From: Micromonospora sp. RHAY321
Lineage (GTDB): Bacteria; Actinomycetota; Actinomycetes; Mycobacteriales; Micromonosporaceae
Direction of reading: 5' to 3'
Assembly: GCF_023896955.1 (NCBI RefSeq)
Contig: NZ_JAMHIW010000008.1
Coordinates: 1-64,000, forward strand
Length of the DNA stretch: 64,000 nt
In this document: one piece after another, positions 1-9,400 of the stretch
Layout of the letters: every line of letters begins with the position of its first letter
How positions within the stretch are numbered: the first letter of the stretch is position 1
The notes under the pieces: model-generated
Databases searched by the model: none
The model's input: the letters and a program-made list of their open reading frames with translations, nothing else
Told to the model about the DNA's origin: nothing
Position numbers and translations under genes: made by a program

Positions 1-1
1 A

Positions 2-349
<348 letters not shown>

Positions 350-383
350 GCAGCCCACGACTGCTGAGCAGTAGCTCGATCAC

Positions 384-423
384 CGGCTGGGCCGGCTCCG
401 CGATCGCGGAGCCGGCCCAGCCG
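384..423 (+). terminator. Perfect-palindrome terminator of glnA
   Basis: A 40-bp perfect inverted repeat (two 20-bp arms meeting at CGATCG, no unpaired loop in DNA) starts 34 nt after the glnA stop and is followed by CTTTATAA. No other gene lies between it and the promoter of the next gene, so it most likely ends glnA transcription. Confidence 0.85.
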
Positions 424-458
424 CTTTATAACGCCCCCCGATATACCTTCGTCTCCGA

Positions 459-464
459 TATATT
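459..464 (+). promoter_or_regulatory. -10 element of leaderless PadR gene, inside a repeated CGATATA motif
   Basis: TATATT at 459-464 ends 6 nt before the GTG at 471, which places the transcript start at or next to the start codon. CGATATA occurs twice (439-445 and 456-462), the second copy overlapping the -10. The repeat is a candidate site for autoregulation by the PadR protein; that is inference. Confidence 0.55.
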
Positions 465-470
465 GAGGCG

Positions 471-836
471 GTGGACACCCCCCTGCGCGAACCCACGTTC
501 CTGATCCTCACCGCACTCGCCGTCGAGCCGATGCACGGCTACGGGCTGATCGGCGAGGTCGCCGCCCTCTCCGACAACCGGGTCTCCCTCCGCCCCGGGA
601 CGCTCTACGGGGCGCTCGACCGGCTGGTCGACGCCGGCCTCGTCGAGGTCGACCGGGAGGAGGTGGTGGACGGCCGACTGCGCCGCTACTACCGGCTCTC
701 CCCCGCCGGCGACGCCACGCTGACTGCCGAGACCGAGCGGCTACGTCGCAACGTCGAGGCCGCCACCACGCGACTGGCCGAGCGGACTCGCGCCGCCCGG
801 CCGATCACCCCGCGCGTGGCCGGAGGGCTGGCATGA
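471..836 (+). CDS. PadR-family transcriptional regulator
   Basis: A 121-residue protein with the PadR winged-helix arrangement: an N-terminal segment EPTFLILTALAVEPMHGYGL, the wing-helix stretch LRPGTLYGALDRLVDAGLVE near residues 40-60, and the RRYYRLSPAG strand near residue 80. PadR proteins usually bind their own promoter and repress a neighbouring transport or membrane gene in response to a ligand. The GTG start was chosen because a -10 hexamer sits 6 nt upstream and no Shine-Dalgarno sequence is present. The stop overlaps the start of the following membrane-protein gene (ATGA), so the two are translationally coupled. A second PadR-membrane protein pair lies at 26112-27382. Confidence 0.9.
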   Translation: MDTPLREPTFLILTALAVEPMHGYGLIGEVAALSDNRVSLRPGTLYGALDRLVDAGLVEVDREEVVDGRLRRYYRLSPAGDATLTAETERLRRNVEAATTRLAERTRAARPITPRVAGGLA

Positions 837-1786
837 CCGACCTCGAGCGCCGTTACCTGCGGCTGCTGTCCGCGTACCCCGCCGACTACCGGCGCGCCCG
901 TGGCGCCGAGATCGTCGGCACCTACCTGGACCTGGCCGCGCCGGATCGCCGCTGGCCCTCCCCCGCGGACGCCATGGACCTCCTGCGCGGCGGGCTCCGC
1001 CAGCGGGTACGCGCCGCCGGCGCGGCCGACCTGGTGCCGGGCGTACGCCTCGCGGCCGTCCTGGCCCTCCTCACCGCCGCCCCGCTCGCCGGGCTCTGGA
1101 CGGTACTGGAGTTACGCCCCGCACAGCCCGACTTCGGGCTGCCGGCCGCCGGGCCGTTCGTGTCGCTCGGCATCGTGGCGTGGATCGCCTGGCTGCTCGC
1201 GGCGCTGGTGCAGGCCGTGACACCCGGTCGGTGGACCCGGTACGCCGTCGCACTCGCGGTGCTCGTCACGGTCGCTCTCGTCCCCGCCGCCGCACTCACC
1301 GGCCTGCCGCGTCCGCCGCTGTTCGTGCTGCTGCCGCAGATCGGACTGGGTCTGGTCGCGCTCGGCGCACCCGACACGGTGCCGGCGCCGTTGCGGGCGG
1401 CGCCGCTGGTCGCCGTCGGTGTCGTCGGCCTCGCGGGACCGATTCTGCTGCCCAGGGAGCTGTTCGCCGTGAGCTACTACACGACCTGGACGCTGACCCC
1501 GGTCCTGCCGGCCGCCGCCGTGGTGGTGCTCGCGGTGGCGGTGCTGCTCGCCGCGGGGCTGGCCCTGCGGGCCGACCACCGAGGCGGCTGGGCCGCGCTG
1601 ATCCTGCTCACCCCGGTGGGGCTGCTCGCCCTGTACCCGCTGGCCGGGGCAACTGACGGCCAGCCGAGCGCCTTCAGCCCGAGTTGGGCCTCACTCGCCG
1701 CGACGGCCGCCCTGGTCACACTGGTCGGCCCCGCACTACTGCCCCTGACGCTCGCCCTCCGCACCCGCCGAACCCGCCTGGCCTGA
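833..1786 (+). CDS. Polytopic membrane protein paired with PadR regulator
   Basis: A 317-residue protein of unknown function. A soluble N-terminus of about 70 residues contains YPADYRRARGAEIVGTYLDL, followed by about eight hydrophobic segments rich in Ala, Leu, Val and Pro and a short basic tail. The N-terminal pattern (Pro-Ala-Asp-Tyr/Leu-Arg followed by an acidic helix) recurs in the membrane protein at 26112-27056, which is also encoded directly behind a PadR gene. It starts inside the PadR stop codon (ATGA), so it is very likely the regulated target. No catalytic or transporter motif was recognised. Confidence 0.8.
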   Translation: MTDLERRYLRLLSAYPADYRRARGAEIVGTYLDLAAPDRRWPSPADAMDLLRGGLRQRVRAAGAADLVPGVRLAAVLALLTAAPLAGLWTVLELRPAQPDFGLPAAGPFVSLGIVAWIAWLLAALVQAVTPGRWTRYAVALAVLVTVALVPAAALTGLPRPPLFVLLPQIGLGLVALGAPDTVPAPLRAAPLVAVGVVGLAGPILLPRELFAVSYYTTWTLTPVLPAAAVVVLAVAVLLAAGLALRADHRGGWAALILLTPVGLLALYPLAGATDGQPSAFSPSWASLAATAALVTLVGPALLPLTLALRTRRTRLA

Positions 1787-1793
1787 CCCCCGG

Positions 1794-1850
1794 TGATCAT
1801 GAGGTTGGCGTGCCTGTCGAAGATCGACAGCGCCGCCAACCTCATGATCA
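1794..1850. repeat. Intergenic palindrome between convergent genes; probable bidirectional terminator
   Basis: Arms 1794-1810 (TGATCATGAGGTTGGCG) and 1834-1850 are exact 17-bp inverted repeats. The 23-nt loop contains a second hairpin, CTGTCG (1814-1819) with CGACAG (1825-1830). The right arm covers the TGA stop (1850-1848) of the minus-strand gene, and the left arm begins 8 bp after the plus-strand stop. Position and symmetry fit a two-way terminator. Its architecture resembles the palindrome at 34543-34622, so it may belong to a dispersed class of palindromic intergenic elements. Confidence 0.7.
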
Positions 1851-3347
1851 GCGCGGCCGGGGACGCCAGGGACGCCGCGGTAGGGCGCGCAGGAGCACCG
1901 CCAGGAGCAGGGCGGTCATCGCCACCGCGCCGGGGGCCTTCGTGAAGCGGGCCAGGTTGGTGCCGTCGGGTAGGGCGAGGAAGGCGGCCGTCGCGGCCGG
2001 CAGCGCGAACCACGTCGCGCGGGTGGGGGTGAGCGCGAGCAGCGCCAGCGGCCAGGTCGCGTACCAGGGGTGGAAGACCGGGGACAGCACGACGGTGGCG
2101 GTCAGCGCCAGCGCGGCACCGTGCAGCACCACCCGGGGGCGTGTCGCCTCGACCCCGGCCGCCCGGAGCGGGGCGTCGTGCAGTGTGCGCAGCGCCCGCC
2201 ACCAGAGCAGCACCAGCACCCCGGCGAGCAGGACCAGCGCGACGGTCCGGACCACCGGCACCGCCCCCGGGTCACGTCCGGCCAGCGCGCCGGCGTAGTC
2301 CACCACGAAGCCCACCGCGGTCGGTGGCGAGGTCCACTGCTCGGAGTCCCCGCTGCGGGTCAGCCCACCCACCCAGCCGAACCCCAGGCCGGACAGCGCC
2401 GAGGTGACCACCAGCGCGGCCAGCAGCCCACCGGCCAGCCAGCCGCCGTCGCGCAGCAACGCCCGTACGCTGTACCGCCCGTGCACGGCGGCCAGCGCGG
2501 CGAACGGCACCACCACCACGGCGCTGGCCTTCACGGTCACGGCCAGCCCGAGCAGCGCGCCGGCAAGCAGCAGCGCCGGGGGCCGGCCCGGTCGACGGAT
2601 CACCACCAGCAGCCCGCACAGGAGCAGGCCCAGCATCACCGCGTCGTTGTGCGCCCCGGCCACCAGGTGCACCCCGATCAGCGGGGCGGCCAGTGCCAGC
2701 CAGGCGGCCCGCCGGGTCGGCACCTCGGCCGCCCGGGCCAGCGCGGGCAGGCACAGCGCGGCCAGCAGCAGTCCGGCCACGGCGATCACCCGCAGCAGGA
2801 CGATCGTGCCGGTGAGGCCGCCGCCGAGTTTCACCGCGAGCGCCGCGAGCAGCACGAACACCGGCCCGTACGGCGCGGGGGTGTCCCGCCAGATCGGCGC
2901 CACCGTCTCCAGCCACGGGCAACCCGCCGCGGCCACCCCCACGGCGTACGGGTCGACGCCGTGCGCGTACGCCCAGCCCTGGCAGGCGTACGAGTAGACG
3001 TCCCGGCTGCCCAGTGGCGGCGCGACCAGCAGCGGCAACGACCAGAGTCCGGCGGTGACGTACGCCCACCGGCTCGACGGGGCACTCTCGCGCAGGGACC
3101 ACCACGCCCCGACCAGCAGGGCCGTGCCGAGCAGCCAGCAGGTCAGCGTCGCCGGCCCGCCCGGGGACCGCCAGATCGACACCGGTGTCGCGCCCAGCGG
3201 GATGTCGGGCCGCGCCCCGCCGAGGTACCCGGCCACGGTGAGCAGGACCGCGCCGGTCAGGCCGGCGTACCGGACGGCGCGCGGCGTGAGCGAACGGGGT
3301 GCGGCGGCGGATCGCGGCGGGGCGGGCGCAGCGCCGGGTCCGGTCAC
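1848..3347 (-). CDS. Polyprenol-phosphomannose-dependent alpha-1,6-mannosyltransferase family (MptB-like), copy 2
   Basis: A 499-residue GT-C fold membrane protein with about 12 hydrophobic helices. The first extracytoplasmic loop carries SRDVYSYACQGWAYAHG, with the acidic residue where GT-C enzymes have their catalytic aspartate. HLVAGAHND and FHPWY motifs follow. MptB-type enzymes extend the mannan core of lipomannan-like glycolipids from polyprenyl-phosphate mannose on the outer face of the membrane. The GTG start at 3347 was chosen because GGGAAGG lies 7 nt upstream; the frame stays open further upstream only as a shadow of the preceding gene. It lies 14 bp behind a paralogue with the same motifs, so the pair is a tandem duplication in one operon. 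The exact linkage made cannot be told from sequence. Confidence 0.85.
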   Translation of the reverse strand: MTGPGAAPAPPRSAAAPRSLTPRAVRYAGLTGAVLLTVAGYLGGARPDIPLGATPVSIWRSPGGPATLTCWLLGTALLVGAWWSLRESAPSSRWAYVTAGLWSLPLLVAPPLGSRDVYSYACQGWAYAHGVDPYAVGVAAAGCPWLETVAPIWRDTPAPYGPVFVLLAALAVKLGGGLTGTIVLLRVIAVAGLLLAALCLPALARAAEVPTRRAAWLALAAPLIGVHLVAGAHNDAVMLGLLLCGLLVVIRRPGRPPALLLAGALLGLAVTVKASAVVVVPFAALAAVHGRYSVRALLRDGGWLAGGLLAALVVTSALSGLGFGWVGGLTRSGDSEQWTSPPTAVGFVVDYAGALAGRDPGAVPVVRTVALVLLAGVLVLLWWRALRTLHDAPLRAAGVEATRPRVVLHGAALALTATVVLSPVFHPWYATWPLALLALTPTRATWFALPAATAAFLALPDGTNLARFTKAPGAVAMTALLLAVLLRALPRRPWRPRPR

Positions 3348-3361
3348 CGGCGCACCTTCCC

Positions 3362-4771
3362 TCAGTCGGTGGCGACCGGCTGACGGGCCGCCCGAGCCGA
3401 CCGTACCAACCGGATGACCAGCACGATCACCAACAGCGTCATCAGCGGAGCCCCGACGGACTTGGTGAACCGGGGCAGCCCGGTGCCGTCCGGCAGCACC
3501 AGGAACGACGACACCAGGGCGACCACGGCGAACCATCCGGTCCGCCGGGCGGTCGCCGCGAGCACGGCCAGCGGCCAGATCCAGTACCAGGGGTGGAACA
3601 GCGGCGCCAGCGCGACCGTGGCGGCCAGCGCCAGGCCGGCGTGCCACAGCGGCTCCCGGGTGCGGGCCCGCCACCAGAGCCAGACCAGCAGCACCGCCAG
3701 CACCCCCATGCCGATGGCCCGGGTGACCGGCAGGGCGTCGATGTGCCCACCGAACGGCACCGCCAGGTAGCCGACGGTCTGCCCGACGGCCGTGGACGGC
3801 GAGGTCCAGGCGATGACGTCGCCGCCGCGGGCCAGCCCGCCGACCCAGCCGAAGTCCAGCCCGGCGGCGAAGGTCACCGCGACCACGACGGCGACCGCGC
3901 CGCCGACCACCCAGCCGCCGTGCCGGATCAGCGCCCGGATGGAGTACCCGCCGACGATCGCGGCCAGCGCGGCGAACGGCACCACGACCAGCGCGGTCAC
4001 CTTGATCGCGGCGGCGAGGCCGAGCAGGACTCCGCCGGCGAGCAGCGGGCCGGGGCGGCCCGGCCGGGAGGCGATGACGGCCAGCCCGGCGACCAGCAGG
4101 CCGACCATCAGGGCGTCGTTGTGGGCGCCGGAGACCAGGTGCACGGCGACCAGCGGGCACGCCAGCGTCAGCCAGACCGCCCGACCGGCCGGTACGCCGA
4201 CCCGGCGGGCCAGCACCGGCAGGCTGACCGCGGTGAGCGCCACACCGGCCACCGCGATCAGCCGGAACGCCACGATCGCCGCGGTGAGCGACCCGGTGGC
4301 CTTGACCACCGCGCCGGAGAGCACCACGAACAGCGGCCCGTACGGCGCCGGGGTGTCCCGCCAGATGAAGGAGATGGTGTCCAGCCAGGGGCAGGGCAGC
4401 GCGGATACGCCCTGCTCGTAGGGGTTGATCCCGGCGGCGTAGCTGGCGCCCTGGCAGGCGTACGCGTAGACGTCGCGGCTGGCCAGCGGCGGCGCGACGA
4501 GCAGCGGCAGCAGCCAGAGCCCCACGGTGACGAGCGCCCAGCGGGTCGACGGCACCCTGTCCCGCAGAGCCCACCAGGCGCCGGCCAGCAGCGCGGTGCC
4601 GACCAGCCAGGTGGCGATGACCAGCGGGCCGTCCGGCCCCTGCCAGATGCTGACCGGGGTGGCGCGCAGGGGTGAGCCGGGCAGGGCGCCGCCCAGGTAG
4701 GCGGCGACGGCGAGCAGCGCCGATCCCGCCAGTCCGGTCCAACGCGCGAGGTGGTGAGGCACGCCCGACAT
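3362..4771 (-). CDS. Polyprenol-phosphomannose-dependent alpha-1,6-mannosyltransferase family (MptB-like), copy 1
   Basis: A 469-residue polytopic protein homologous throughout to the next gene: both have LGGA.PxxPLxATPVSIW near the N-terminus, SRDVYxYACQG in the first long loop, WRDTPAPYGP, HLVxGAHNDA and FHPWY. Shared motifs and length place it in the MptA/MptB branch of GT-C mannosyltransferases, which use polyprenyl-phosphate mannose outside the membrane. It starts at ATG 4771, only 35 bp from the divergent start at 4807, so the two promoters must overlap or one transcript must be leaderless. The two paralogues have diverged considerably outside these motifs, which suggests distinct acceptors rather than a recent duplication. 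Confidence 0.87.
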   Translation of the reverse strand: MSGVPHHLARWTGLAGSALLAVAAYLGGALPGSPLRATPVSIWQGPDGPLVIATWLVGTALLAGAWWALRDRVPSTRWALVTVGLWLLPLLVAPPLASRDVYAYACQGASYAAGINPYEQGVSALPCPWLDTISFIWRDTPAPYGPLFVVLSGAVVKATGSLTAAIVAFRLIAVAGVALTAVSLPVLARRVGVPAGRAVWLTLACPLVAVHLVSGAHNDALMVGLLVAGLAVIASRPGRPGPLLAGGVLLGLAAAIKVTALVVVPFAALAAIVGGYSIRALIRHGGWVVGGAVAVVVAVTFAAGLDFGWVGGLARGGDVIAWTSPSTAVGQTVGYLAVPFGGHIDALPVTRAIGMGVLAVLLVWLWWRARTREPLWHAGLALAATVALAPLFHPWYWIWPLAVLAATARRTGWFAVVALVSSFLVLPDGTGLPRFTKSVGAPLMTLLVIVLVIRLVRSARAARQPVATD

Positions 4772-4806
4772 GCTGCCAGTACGGTGGTCGCGGTACGGAG
4801 GTGGGC

Positions 4807-6426
4807 ATGCGGCGCAGTCGTGTGGTGGCGGTGGCCACCGGTGCCGCCGTCGTGCTCGGCGCGATCTGGCTGGCCCTGCCCCTGATGGGCTCGGACCTCG
4901 CCGCGCAGGTGGCCCGGGCTGACTTCTTCGCCGCCCACGGCCCCACCCCGGTGGACCTGCGCTGGTACGGCGGGGTGCAGCAGTTCGGCTACAGCCTGGT
5001 GTCCCAGCCGGTGATGGCGCTGCTCGGCGTGCGGGTGACCGGGGCGCTGGCCCTGCTGGGGTCGGCCGCCGCGCTGGCCGCGCTGCTGGTTCGCAGCGGC
5101 GTGCCCCGGCCCCTGCTGGGCAGCCTGGTCGGGGTGGTCACGCTGACCGGCAACCTGGTGTCCGGCCGGGTCACCTACGCCCTCGGCGTCGCGTTCGGGC
5201 TGGCCGCGTTGCTCGCGCTGACCCGAGGCGTACCAATCGGGCGGCGGCACCCCGGGTGGCGGCTCGGGCTCGCGGCGGCCGGGGCGCTGCTGGCCTCGGC
5301 GACCAGCCCGGTGGCCGGCCTCTTCGTCGGCCTCGCGGGCGTCGCGCTGCTGTTGACCCGCCGGTACGCCGACGGCCTGGCGCTCGGGGTCGCGGCGGCC
5401 GCGCCGCTGGGCGCGACCGCGCTGCTCTTCTCCGACGGCGGCTGGATGAACATCAGCCACACCGACGCGCTGCGCGCGGTGCTGACCAGCCTGGTGGTGG
5501 CGGCGCTGGTCGCGTACCGGCCGGTGCGGGCCGGCGCGCTGCTCTCCGCCGCCGGGGTGCTCACCGCCGCCCTCGTGCACACGCCGGTGGGGTTGAACGC
5601 GACCCGGCTGGTGACGATGTTCGCGTTGCCGGTGCTGGCCGCCGCCGCCCGGCCGCCGGCCTGGCTCACCGCCCGGCTGGCCCACCGGCACGCCGGCCCC
5701 GCAACGCCGTCCGGCGGTACGCGGCGGACGCGGCTGTTGGCCGGGGTGGGCCTGGCCGCGCTGCTCGTGGCGGTCTGCGGCTGGCAGCCACCGGTGGTCC
5801 CCGCCGACCTGCGCAGCATCGGCGACCCGACCAGCGCGCCGGGCTACCACGAGCCGCTGCGCGCGTTCCTGGCCGGGCAGCAGCTCACCGGCCGCGTCGA
5901 GGTGCCACCGACGCGCAACTACTGGGAGGCGGCCCGGCTGGGCGAGGTGCCGCTGGCCCGGGGCTGGCTGCGGCAGGCCGACATCGAGCGGAACCCACTG
6001 TTCTTCACCACCGTGCCCGGCGCGGCCGGCACCGGCGTACCGCTGACCTCCTCCAGCTACCGGGCCTGGCTGTCGGAGAACGCCGTGCAGTTCGTGGCGC
6101 TGCCGGACGCCCCGCTGTCCTGGGTGGGGCGGGCCGAGGCGGAGCTGGTCGAGGGTGGCCTGCCGTACCTGAGGCCCGTCTGGGCCGGCCCGCACTGGCG
6201 GGTCTGGGCGGTGGCCGACCCGACGCCCCTGGTCGCCGCCCCCGCCGAACTGGTCGGCGTCGACGGCGCGGCGGTGACCTTCCGCGCCCCGACCGCCGGG
6301 CCGGTGGCGATCCGGGTCCGGCACAGCCGGTGGCTGGCCGCCTCCGGAGGCGCCACGGTCGCCGCCGCCGGGGACTGGACCACCGTCACCGTCCCCCGCC
6401 CCGGCGAGTACACCCTCGGTAGCTGA
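4807..6426 (+). CDS. Large polytopic membrane protein, possible GT-C-like glycosyltransferase
   Basis: A 539-residue protein. An N-terminal membrane anchor is followed by the loop ADFFAAHGPTPVDLRWYGG (residues about 38-56), about ten membrane segments to residue about 330, and a 200-residue C-terminal soluble domain likely outside the membrane. The acidic first loop and multi-helix layout with an extracytoplasmic C-terminal domain resemble GT-C enzymes and the 6-pyruvoyl-tetrahydropterin-synthase-related membrane family, but no diagnostic motif was recognised. ATG 4807 was chosen because GGAGG lies 5 nt upstream; an in-frame GTG at 4801 is possible. TACGGT at 4780-4785 could be its -10. Its divergent arrangement with two mannosyltransferases suggests a role in cell-surface glycan assembly (inference). 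Confidence 0.75.
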   Translation: MRRSRVVAVATGAAVVLGAIWLALPLMGSDLAAQVARADFFAAHGPTPVDLRWYGGVQQFGYSLVSQPVMALLGVRVTGALALLGSAAALAALLVRSGVPRPLLGSLVGVVTLTGNLVSGRVTYALGVAFGLAALLALTRGVPIGRRHPGWRLGLAAAGALLASATSPVAGLFVGLAGVALLLTRRYADGLALGVAAAAPLGATALLFSDGGWMNISHTDALRAVLTSLVVAALVAYRPVRAGALLSAAGVLTAALVHTPVGLNATRLVTMFALPVLAAAARPPAWLTARLAHRHAGPATPSGGTRRTRLLAGVGLAALLVAVCGWQPPVVPADLRSIGDPTSAPGYHEPLRAFLAGQQLTGRVEVPPTRNYWEAARLGEVPLARGWLRQADIERNPLFFTTVPGAAGTGVPLTSSSYRAWLSENAVQFVALPDAPLSWVGRAEAELVEGGLPYLRPVWAGPHWRVWAVADPTPLVAAPAELVGVDGAAVTFRAPTAGPVAIRVRHSRWLAASGGATVAAAGDWTTVTVPRPGEYTLGS

Positions 6427-6433
6427 CCTCCGC

Positions 6434-9400
6434 TCACATCTCCAGCACGCGCTGGGCGGCGGCGCGGGAGCGCCGGCCGGTCCGCAGGTACTCGTCGAGG
6501 AACTCCCCCGGGTCGTCGCGGCCGAGCAGCCGGACCACCGCCGCCAACTCCACCCCGTGCCGGGGCAGTTGGTCGCCGGCCCGGCCTCGGACCAGCATCA
6601 ACGCGTTGCGGACCTGCGCGGCCAGGGACCAGCCGGCGGCCATCTCCGCGGCGTCCGCCGGGTCGACCAGGCCGGCCTCGGCGGCGGCCGCGAGAGCGTC
6701 GAGGGTACGCGTGCCCCGCAGCGCCGGGACCGCGCCGGCGTGCCGGAGCTGGACGAGCTGAACCGCCCACTCCACATCGGCCAGCCCGCCGCGGCCCAGC
6801 TTGGTGTGGGTGGCCGGGTCGGCGCCGCGCGGCAGCCGCTCGGTCTCCACCCGGGCCTTGATGCGGCGGATCTCGACGGTCTGCTCCCGGGAGAGCCCGT
6901 CGGCCGGGTACCGCACCGGGTCGACCATCGCCTCGAACTCGGCACCCAGGTCGGCATCACCGCAGACGAACCGGGCACGCAGCAGCGCCTGCGCCTCCCA
7001 CACGCGCGACCAGCGGGCGTAGTACTGCGCGTACGCGGCGAGGCTGCGCACCAGCGGGCCCTGCCGGCCCTCCGGGCGCAGGTCGGCGTCGACGCCGAGC
7101 GGTGGGTCGGGCGCGGGCATGCCGAGCAGCCTGCGCAGCTCCTCGGCGATGGCGTGCGCGGCGCCGCTGGCGGTGCTCTCGCTGCTGCCGGCGGGCGGGT
7201 CGTAGACGAAGAGGACGTCGGCGTCAGAGAGGTAGTTCGACTCGTACCCGCCGAGCCGGCCCATGCCGATCACCGCGAACCGCAGCCCGGGCGGTGCTGG
7301 CTGACTGGCCCGGGCGGCCCGCAGCGCGGCGGCCAGGGTGGCGTCGGTGACGTCGGCGAGCGCGGTGCCGACGCCGGTGATGTCGCTCAGCCCGGGAGCC
7401 TTCCGGGCACCGCCCTCCGGCCGGGTGGGTGTGGGTGCGAGGGCGCCGGCCCGGCAGAGCAGGTCGGCGCAGGCCACTCGGACCAGCTCCCGGCGGCGCA
7501 ACGCGCGCACCGCCCGGGTGGCCTCCACCGGGTCGGTGTGCCGGGACGCCGCCGCGAGGAACCCCTCCCGGAGCACCTCTCGCGGGCGCGGCACCAGCTC
7601 GTTCTCCTCGGCCAGCAGCCGCAGCGCCTCCGGGTCGCGGGCGAGCATGTCGGCGACGTACCGGGAGAGGGCGAGGACCCGGGCCAGCCGTCGGGCGACC
7701 GGGCCACCGTCGCGCAGCAGCCGCAGGTACCAGGGGGTGCTGCCCAGCTGGTCGGAGACCTTCCGGTAGTTGAGCAGCCCCCGGTCCGGCTCGGGCGCGT
7801 CGGCGAACTCGCTGAGCAGCACCGGCAGCAGGGTCCGCTGGATGGCCGCGGTGCGGCTCAGCCCGCCGGTGAGGGCCTGGAGGTGGCGCAGCGCCCCGGC
7901 CGGGTCGGCGAAGCCGAGGATCTCCAGCCGGTGCCGGGCCGCCTCGGGGGTGAGCCGCAGCCCGTCGGCGGGCACCCGGGCCACCGACTCCAGCAGCGGC
8001 CGGTAGAGCAGCTTGGCGTGCAGCCGGCGTACCTCGGCGGCGTGGGTGACCCACTCGGCCCGGAAGCTCTCCACGGCGCTGCGCCCCGGCGTGGCCGTGA
8101 AGCCCAGCGCTGCGGCGAGCCAGCGCAATGCAGCCGGCTCGGTGGGCACGGTGTGCGTACGGCGCAGACCCTGCAACTGGAGCCGGTGCTCGACGCTGCG
8201 CAGGAAGCGGTAGCCGCGCAGCAGCGCCTCGCCGTCGGCGCGACCGACGTAGCCGCCCGCGACCAGCGCGCGCAGCGCCGGGATGGTGCCGGGTGCCCGC
8301 AGCGTCTCGTCGCCGCGGCCGTGCACCAGTTGCAGCAGTTGGACGGCGAACTCGATGTCGCGCAGACCGCCGGGGCCGCGCTTGATCTCGCGTTCCAACT
8401 CCTTCGGCGGGATGTTGTCGATGATCCGGCGCCGCATCGCGCGGACGTCCTCGACCGCCTCGGGCCGTTCGGCCGCCCGCCAGACCAGCGGCGCGAGCTG
8501 GTCGATCCACTCCTGCGCCAGCGGCAGGTCACCGGCGGCCGGGCGGGCCTTGAGCAGCGCCTGGAACTCCCACGTGCGCGCCCACCGCCGGTAGTAGGCC
8601 AGATGGCTGGCGAGGGTCCGCACCAGTGGACCCCGGCTGCCCTCCGGGCGCAGCGCGGCATCCACCGGCCAGGCGACCAGCCCACAGATGTGGATCAGCC
8701 GGGTCGCCACGGTGGTGCCGGCGGTCAGATCGCTGTCCTCGGCCGCCACGAAGATCACGTCCACGTCGGAGACGTAGTTCAGCTCGCCGCCGCCGCACTT
8801 GCCCATCGCCACCACGGCCAGCCGCGGCCGCGCCGTGCCCTCCGGCAGCTCCGCGACCGCGATCTCGTACGCCTCGGCCAGCGTCGCGTCGGCCAGCGCG
8901 GAGAGCGCCGCCATGGTCTGCTCCAGGCCACGCCCGCCGGTCAGGTCCGCCGCCGCGATGCGCAACAGTGCCAGCCGGTACGCGCTGCGCAGCACCGCCA
9001 CCGGGTTACCGTCGCCGACCGGTTCCAGCCGGCCGTCGGCGGTCGGGGCGAGCCCGTCGGAGGCGGTGCCCAGCGCGGCGTAGTGCCCGGGGTGGGCCAC
9101 CAGGTGGTCGCCGAGCGCCGACGACGCGCCGAGCACCGCGATCAACCGCCGCCGCAGCCCGGGGTCGGCGTGCAGCGCCGCCAGCAGGGGTGACCCCGTG
9201 TCCGTCGCCTCCGCTGCTGTGCCGCCGTTCTCCCGGCGTTCGGCCTCCACGATGCGGTGCAGCTGACGCAGCGCCAGGTCGGGGTCGGCGGCCCGGGACA
9301 GGGCCGCGAGCAGGTCCGCGGCCTGCTCGTCGACCGGCTCCTGCTCGACCGGCTGCCACAGCCGCAGTCCGTCCGGGCCGAGCAGGTCGGCGGCACGCGC

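Noticed and set aside
1848..4946. A single 1032-codon open frame on the minus strand
   Set aside because: The upper part is a shadow of the preceding mannosyltransferase gene, which uses another frame; family motifs and a ribosome-binding site place the real start at GTG 3347.
4258..6324. A 688-codon minus-strand frame over the divergent genes
   Set aside because: It is low-complexity Arg/Gly/Pro/His sequence antisense to two recognised membrane-protein genes.
6557..9193. An 878-codon plus-strand frame opposite glnE
   Set aside because: It mirrors glnE, has no recognisable domain and has the composition expected of GC-rich antisense frames.
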